Shown here one piece after another: positions 12,545 to 14,932 of a DNA stretch of 14,932 nucleotides. How positions within the stretch are numbered: position 1 is the stretch's first letter; every line of letters begins with the position of its first letter. The DNA is taken from NCBI RefSeq assembly GCF_032250955.1, contig NZ_JAVVES010000061.1, positions 1 through 14,932 on the forward strand, written 5' to 3'. The notes under the pieces are model-generated. The model saw only the letters and a program-made list of their open reading frames with translations. It searched no databases and was not told the origin of the DNA. The stretch is from Sulfuriflexus sp032250955. Lineage in GTDB: Bacteria; Pseudomonadota; Gammaproteobacteria; AKS1. A program made the position numbers and the translations under genes.

Positions 12545-12649
12545 ATGAACATACTGGCCATCGGAACCAGCAACAACCAACATTCCATCAACCGCACCCT
12601 GGCGTCCTACGTGGCCGGCCTGGTCAGGACCTTGGGCGATGCTGCCTGA
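12545..12649 (+). pseudogene. N-terminal stub of an NADPH-dependent FMN reductase
   Basis: GAAGGAG stands before an ATG at 12545 that encodes MNILAIGTSNNQHSINRTLA, then SYVAGLV, the flavin-binding opening of the NADPH-dependent FMN reductase family (G-T-S-x-x-x-S-x-N-R). After about 27 residues the family match ends, and a stop at 12647-12649 closes the frame at 34 codons. Complete members have about 180 residues. Such flavoproteins often occur in SoxR regulons. The break is a truncation or deletion; no continuation in another frame was recognised up to 12850. Confidence 0.7.
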
Positions 12650-12920
12650 ATCTGCAACGTGCTGACGGGATCCCAATGCTTGCCGACCATCGGGGGTTCC
12701 GATATACCTCGCTGTGGCCGACTGCGGTCGTGTCAGCCCTTTGGTCTTTCTAAGAGCCTTTGGGTATAGGGCAATCCATCGGTGGCCAGCCACGATAAAT
12801 GGGTTCTGTTCTGTGTCGGATTGAGCAAGGAAGGCAAGCTGTGCCCTGATTACAATGCTGTCCACTATAGGTAGAAGGAGGGTCGACATACAGCAGCGCA
12901 AAACGTCAGGCGGAGACCAC
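12650..12920. other. Intergenic stretch without recognisable genes
   Basis: Between the FMN reductase stub and the prlF promoter I see no supported gene, terminator or repeat. Open frames on either strand here (for example a long minus-strand frame spanning 12350-12928) show no family sequence and overlap real genes. Probably the decayed remainder of earlier genes. Confidence 0.5.
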
Positions 12921-12921
12921 A

Positions 12922-12950
12922 TTGACAAGGTAAGGAATGTTCCTTACACT
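12922..12950 (+). promoter_or_regulatory. prlF-yhaV promoter with overlapping palindromic operator
   Basis: TTGACA (12922-12927) and TACACT (12945-12950) are separated by 17 bases. A perfect inverted repeat GTAAGGAA-TG-TTCCTTAC (12930-12947) fills the spacer and runs into the -10. Type II antitoxins of the AbrB/PrlF type repress their own operon by binding such palindromes, so this is the likely autoregulatory operator. Confidence 0.85.
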
Positions 12951-12983
12951 TTGGGCATGAGTATTTCTGACAGGAGCGCGATC

Positions 12984-13301
12984 ATGCCCAGCATTCATGA
13001 ACAGACCACTTTGACCTCCAAGGGGCAGATTACCCTGCCCAAGGCCATCCGGCAGGCCCTGGGGGTAACAACCGGTGGCAAGGTCGCTTTCGAACTGCGC
13101 GGCGGTGAAGTGATAGTCACCCGTGCCGATGCCGAACACGAAGACCCCGCCATCGGAGCCTTCCTGGGGATTCTTGAAGAAGATATCCGCAAGGGTCGAA
13201 ATGTCGGCAAGCTACCGGACGAACTGACCGAGGCCATGCTGGCCAATCTCGGCCACAGTGCCGATCTTGAGGAAGACATCGAAGGCGAAGTAGCGCTCTG
13301 A
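12984..13301 (+). CDS. prlF: PrlF-type antitoxin (AbrB/MazE fold)
   Basis: A 105-residue protein with the SpoVT/AbrB swapped-hairpin domain at about 7-50 (TTLTSKGQITLPKAIRQALG, GGKVAFELRGGEVIVTRAD). The acidic C-terminal tail (AIGAFLGILEEDIRKG, LEEDIEGEVAL) would cover the toxin. The ATG at 12984 has CAGGAG seven bases upstream. An in-frame ATG at 12958 lies close to the promoter with no ribosome site and is less likely. It neutralises the YhaV toxin and represses its own promoter. Its stop overlaps the yhaV start (TGATG), so the two are translationally coupled. Confidence 0.9.
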   Translation: MPSIHEQTTLTSKGQITLPKAIRQALGVTTGGKVAFELRGGEVIVTRADAEHEDPAIGAFLGILEEDIRKGRNVGKLPDELTEAMLANLGHSADLEEDIEGEVAL

Positions 13302-13771
13302 TGCAGCGCCATGGATGGATACTCCTGTTCCACGAATGCATCGTGGCGCAATTGCAGAAGCTCCATGCTGCGGCCGAGCGGGCCGAGCGTAATGACCCGG
13401 AAGGCTTCGAAGGTAACGCCAACGTCAAACTGTTCAGATCGCTGAGCCAGTTGATTCTGGAGACTGTGCCCAGCGATCCGGGGAGTGATGAGTATCGACA
13501 GGGCAACACCCTGGGGTCAGCGCACCGGCACTGGCGGCCCGCGAAAATCGGCCGGCGCTTTCGTCTGTTTTTCCGCTACGACTCCAGATCGAAGACCATT
13601 GTGTTCGCCTGGGTGAACGATGAGCAGACACTCCGTTCCACGGGCAGCAAGTCGGACCCCTATGCCGTGTTTGCGAAGATGCTCGAAAAAGGTAATCTGC
13701 CAGATGGCTGGGAGCAGCTTGTTGCTGCAAGCCGGTCTGATTGGCCGGGACGGCACCGTTCGGGTCTGTGA
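13301..13771 (+). CDS. yhaV: YhaV-family toxin (RelE-superfamily mRNA endonuclease)
   Basis: A 156-residue protein with YhaV signatures: HGWILLFHECIVAQLQKLHA at the start, FRSLSQLILETVPSDPGSDE, RHWRPAKIGRRFRLFFRYDS and VFAWVNDEQTLRSTGSKSDP, then YAVFAKMLEKGNLPDGWEQL. YhaV is a ribosome-dependent RNase that slows growth when freed from PrlF. Length is normal. The last residues after VAASR (SDWPGRHRSGL) do not look like the family and overlap the start of an SRPBCC-like fragment, so the 3' tip may be a junction with other DNA. The toxin core appears intact. Confidence 0.9.
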   Translation: MQRHGWILLFHECIVAQLQKLHAAAERAERNDPEGFEGNANVKLFRSLSQLILETVPSDPGSDEYRQGNTLGSAHRHWRPAKIGRRFRLFFRYDSRSKTIVFAWVNDEQTLRSTGSKSDPYAVFAKMLEKGNLPDGWEQLVAASRSDWPGRHRSGL

Positions 13772-13951
13772 GCTTGAGAAATTCACCGTCCGTGGGGAAT
13801 TCATCGAGTGGGACGAGGGCCGCAGCTTCAAATACCGCGTCTCGGCCCGCCCTACAGCCTTGCGCCACTCAAACACTACTGTGAAACGGGCCAGCCCTTC
13901 ACCGGCAATCCACGGCATTTGCCGGTGCCTGATACCTTGTGTTGAGCGACA
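13738..13951 (+). pseudogene. Degenerate fragments, possibly SRPBCC-like
   Basis: Two protein-like stretches follow yhaV in different frames. The first is LIGRDGTVRVCELEKFTVRG, then EFIEWDEGRSFKYRV (about 13738-13845), resembling part of an SRPBCC/AHSA-like beta-sheet domain. The second is APLKHYCETGQPFTGNPRHL, then PVPDTLC with a TGA (about 13862-13951). The first overlaps the 3' tip of yhaV in another frame. They may be parts of one broken gene. Family assignment is weak and from pattern only. Confidence 0.35.
13900..13927. repeat. 9-bp perfect inverted repeat (stem-loop)
   Basis: CACCGGCAA and TTGCCGGTG enclose a 10-base loop. No T-run follows, so it is not a classical terminator. It lies within the second protein-like fragment and may be incidental, although it could end transcription of prlF-yhaV inefficiently. 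Confidence 0.4.
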
Positions 13952-14150
13952 TGACGGAAGAAGTGGCGTTTGTCGGGCGCGTGTCCAACGCAAGCGCATC
14001 CTTTCCGCACGAGGTAGCACCAATCTAGCGGGATAACATGCGGAGGTTATATATGCTACGAAGAGATTTGCTTTGATTGCTTACGATAATGCCGTTAGGT
14101 GGCCTGTTACTGAATTCATGTTCTCGAGATGTGGCTAGTACGCCAAACTC
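13952..14150. other. Intergenic stretch before the YaaW-like ORF
   Basis: AT content rises from about 14030 onward. A small ATAAC/GTTAT hairpin spans 14033-14050, and GTTAGGT occurs at 14094-14100. No gene, terminator or clear promoter was recognised. Confidence 0.4.
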
Positions 14151-14516
14151 GTGCGGGTCGCGGAGGAGACTGGTGCTGACGAATACATTCAGGAGCAGAG
14201 TTCAACGTTTTTTGTGGAGAGAAAACTGCTGGAAAAACTCTTCATAGATATGTGGGACAATCTTGACGAGGAGGGGAGAGTTAAGGTTCTGGAAGAGATG
14301 GATACAAATGGGGTTATCATGGATCGTGGCGCTATCGTTGCAATGTCGGGATCTGCAGTAATAGGAATCTTGAGTGCTACTGCATACTGGCGACGGGCTG
14401 CACAAATGCAGCCGTTTATAATGCAAATGCATATCTTGAAGGCTGATGCGCTCAATTGTGCTGGGTTGCTAAATGATACGCTGCGTCGCCTTGGGATTGG
14501 TTCAGAGGTTTCTTAG
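14151..14516 (+). CDS. YaaW-like (UPF0174/DUF3944-type) protein, possibly N-terminally truncated
   Basis: A 121-codon frame opening with GTG at 14151; the true start is uncertain because no good ribosome site precedes it. Residues 20-52 (FFVERKLLEKLFIDMWDNLD, then EEGRVKVLEEMD) resemble the LLEQFLRNTWKKMDEE region of E. coli YaaW. A following hydrophobic glycine/alanine segment (GAIVAMSGSAVIGILSATAY, residues 60-79) may be membrane-associated. YaaW proteins are about 230 residues and of unknown function, so half of a typical protein is missing here. The last codons lie within a stretch resembling an IS5 end (14493-14517). Confidence 0.45.
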   Translation: MRVAEETGADEYIQEQSSTFFVERKLLEKLFIDMWDNLDEEGRVKVLEEMDTNGVIMDRGAIVAMSGSAVIGILSATAYWRRAAQMQPFIMQMHILKADALNCAGLLNDTLRRLGIGSEVS

Positions 14517-14517
14517 G
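14493..14517. repeat. Second stretch resembling the IS5 terminal repeat plus TTAG
   Basis: Twenty-one of 25 bases match 218-242, the IS end and its TTAG flank, in the same orientation. It ends at the stop codon region of the YaaW-like ORF. No transposase sequence is seen beside it. It could be a solo end left by a related element, or chance. Confidence 0.4.
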
Positions 14518-14523
14518 CTATTG

Positions 14524-14649
14524 ATGTGGATCGTCCTCAACGTTCCTACCAGTGATACAAAGAATACCGGATGTGATCGGACAGAGCTGCAATTCAGCGG
14601 TACGGTGCCCATGATCGATTTAATGGCTTACGCCAAGTGGGTGGAGTAA
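14524..14649 (+). other. Short ORF, possible C-terminal gene fragment
   Basis: A 41-codon frame (MWIVLNVPTSDTKNTGCD, then RTELQFSGTVPMIDLMAYAK and WVE) ends at TAA 14647-14649. The second half looks like a genuine protein C-terminus, but I recognise no family, and no ribosome site precedes the ATG. It lies just after the IS-like repeat and convergent with the AbiEii-like gene, so it may be a remnant. Confidence 0.25.
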
Positions 14650-14667
14650 GAATATTTTAGATTGCCG

Positions 14668-14932
14668 TTATGTGCTCGCTCGGTTTACTTGATCTTCCAG
14701 GTTGGCGCAGGCGTTCATCAGTGCATCAAACGTCAAGGCATTGCCTATCATCACTTCATCAGCCAGCATGGCTTCATAGTCCTGGGCAAGTGCAGCTTTC
14801 GCATCGCCCTCCGGCACGATTTTCAGATGCCCGGTGGTTGCCACTGTATAGTCAATAGTCTGACCGTCCCTGTCTTTCTCGATGAAGAAATGTGACTTGT
14901 GGCTCGCCACGGCTGCAGCCACTTCACGATCA
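14668..14932 (-). CDS. AbiEii/AbiGii-type nucleotidyltransferase, C-terminal part (runs off the right edge)
   Basis: The frame is open from the window edge to the TAA at 14668-14670 and encodes about 87 residues. HKSHFFIEKDRDG, LKIVPEGDAKAALAQDYEAM, LADEVMIGNALTFDALMNAC and NLEDQVNRAST match the C-terminal part of AbiEii-like nucleotidyltransferases (ending in a DYEAM-x-MI-G--FD-L--L-x-VN pattern). These are the toxin half of type IV toxin-antitoxin / phage-abortive systems and modify RNA or nucleotides. The catalytic GSxxxxD motif and the AbiEi partner would lie to the right of the window. A GTG at 14922 is not taken as the start because homology appears to continue upstream. Confidence 0.7.
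   Translation of the reverse strand, partial: DREVAAAVASHKSHFFIEKDRDGQTIDYTVATTGHLKIVPEGDAKAALAQDYEAMLADEVMIGNALTFDALMNACANLEDQVNRAST

Noticed and set aside
12350..12928. 192-codon minus-strand open frame
   Set aside because: It overlaps the VOC gene and the FMN reductase stub antisense, has no recognisable motifs or ribosome site.
13900..13927. Rho-independent terminator for prlF-yhaV
   Set aside because: The stem is good, but there is no T-run after it on the plus strand, and it lies within protein-like sequence.
13434..14023. Long minus-strand open frames opposite yhaV
   Set aside because: They are antisense to yhaV, are arginine/proline rich without motifs, and disagree with the clear plus-strand family match.
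13981..14100. Possible attC on the plus strand (GTCCAAC ... GTTAGGT)
   Set aside because: The cores match loosely, but the arms between them show no convincing complementarity, and 120 bases give many chance matches.
1..14932. CRISPR array, tRNA or rRNA genes
   Set aside because: No regularly spaced repeats and no tRNA or rRNA landmark sequences were seen on either strand.

Overview
The window looks like an accessory region of a proteobacterial genome, most likely gammaproteobacterial. The support is an IS5-family transposase end, a SoxR with a sox box, a PrlF/YhaV toxin-antitoxin pair and Shine-Dalgarno-led, tightly packed genes. No rRNA, tRNA, CRISPR array or integrase gene was seen. The species cannot be named from the sequence.

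Layout. Positions 1-241 hold the end of an IS5-like element with its terminal repeat and a TTAG target site. From 282 to 11061 almost everything is on the minus strand, a leftward train of small soluble-enzyme genes: VOC/glyoxalase-fold, AHSA1/SRPBCC, YCII/DGPF, DUF1428, DUF899, RibD-like reductase, PhyH dioxygenase and NTF2-like/tautomerase. The core of the train is an ECF42-type sigma factor (8086-9345) with a C-terminal DUF6596/TPR extension. A TGTCGAA-N16-CGAC promoter directly follows it, driving DUF1428, a two-domain VOC protein, DGPF/YCII, two AHSA1 proteins and DUF899. The same bipartite promoter with the identical spacer recurs at 3470-3496, in front of a second DGPF gene that has lost its middle. 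Upstream of the sigma gene is an ArsR-AHSA1-DUF2200-VOC operon (11061 to 9462) whose promoter region carries AT-rich repeats suited to ArsR autoregulation.

Positions 1799-3282 carry two genes, a RibD-like reductase and a PhyH oxygenase, that look like integron gene cassettes. One is followed by a 58-bp attC-like site and the other by a decayed one. Next to them, an AT-rich gene fuses a TPR-like N-terminal region to a rifampin ADP-ribosyltransferase (Arr) domain, and it is translationally coupled to DUF899.

On the right, SoxR (minus) is divergent from a VOC gene (plus) across a near-perfect sox box placed in a 19-bp -35/-10 spacer. A remnant of an FMN reductase follows. Then come PrlF-YhaV with its own promoter/operator, degenerate gene fragments, a YaaW-like ORF, and the 3' part of an AbiEii-like nucleotidyltransferase running off the right edge.

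A recurring theme is partial genes: a DGPF gene with its middle deleted in frame, a DUF2200 gene with a frameshift plus a missing middle, a headless VOC gene, an NTF2/tautomerase chimera without the catalytic head of the tautomerase, a DUF899 frameshift and an FMN reductase stub. The region therefore combines a regulated stress/detoxification gene collection with active gene capture and decay.
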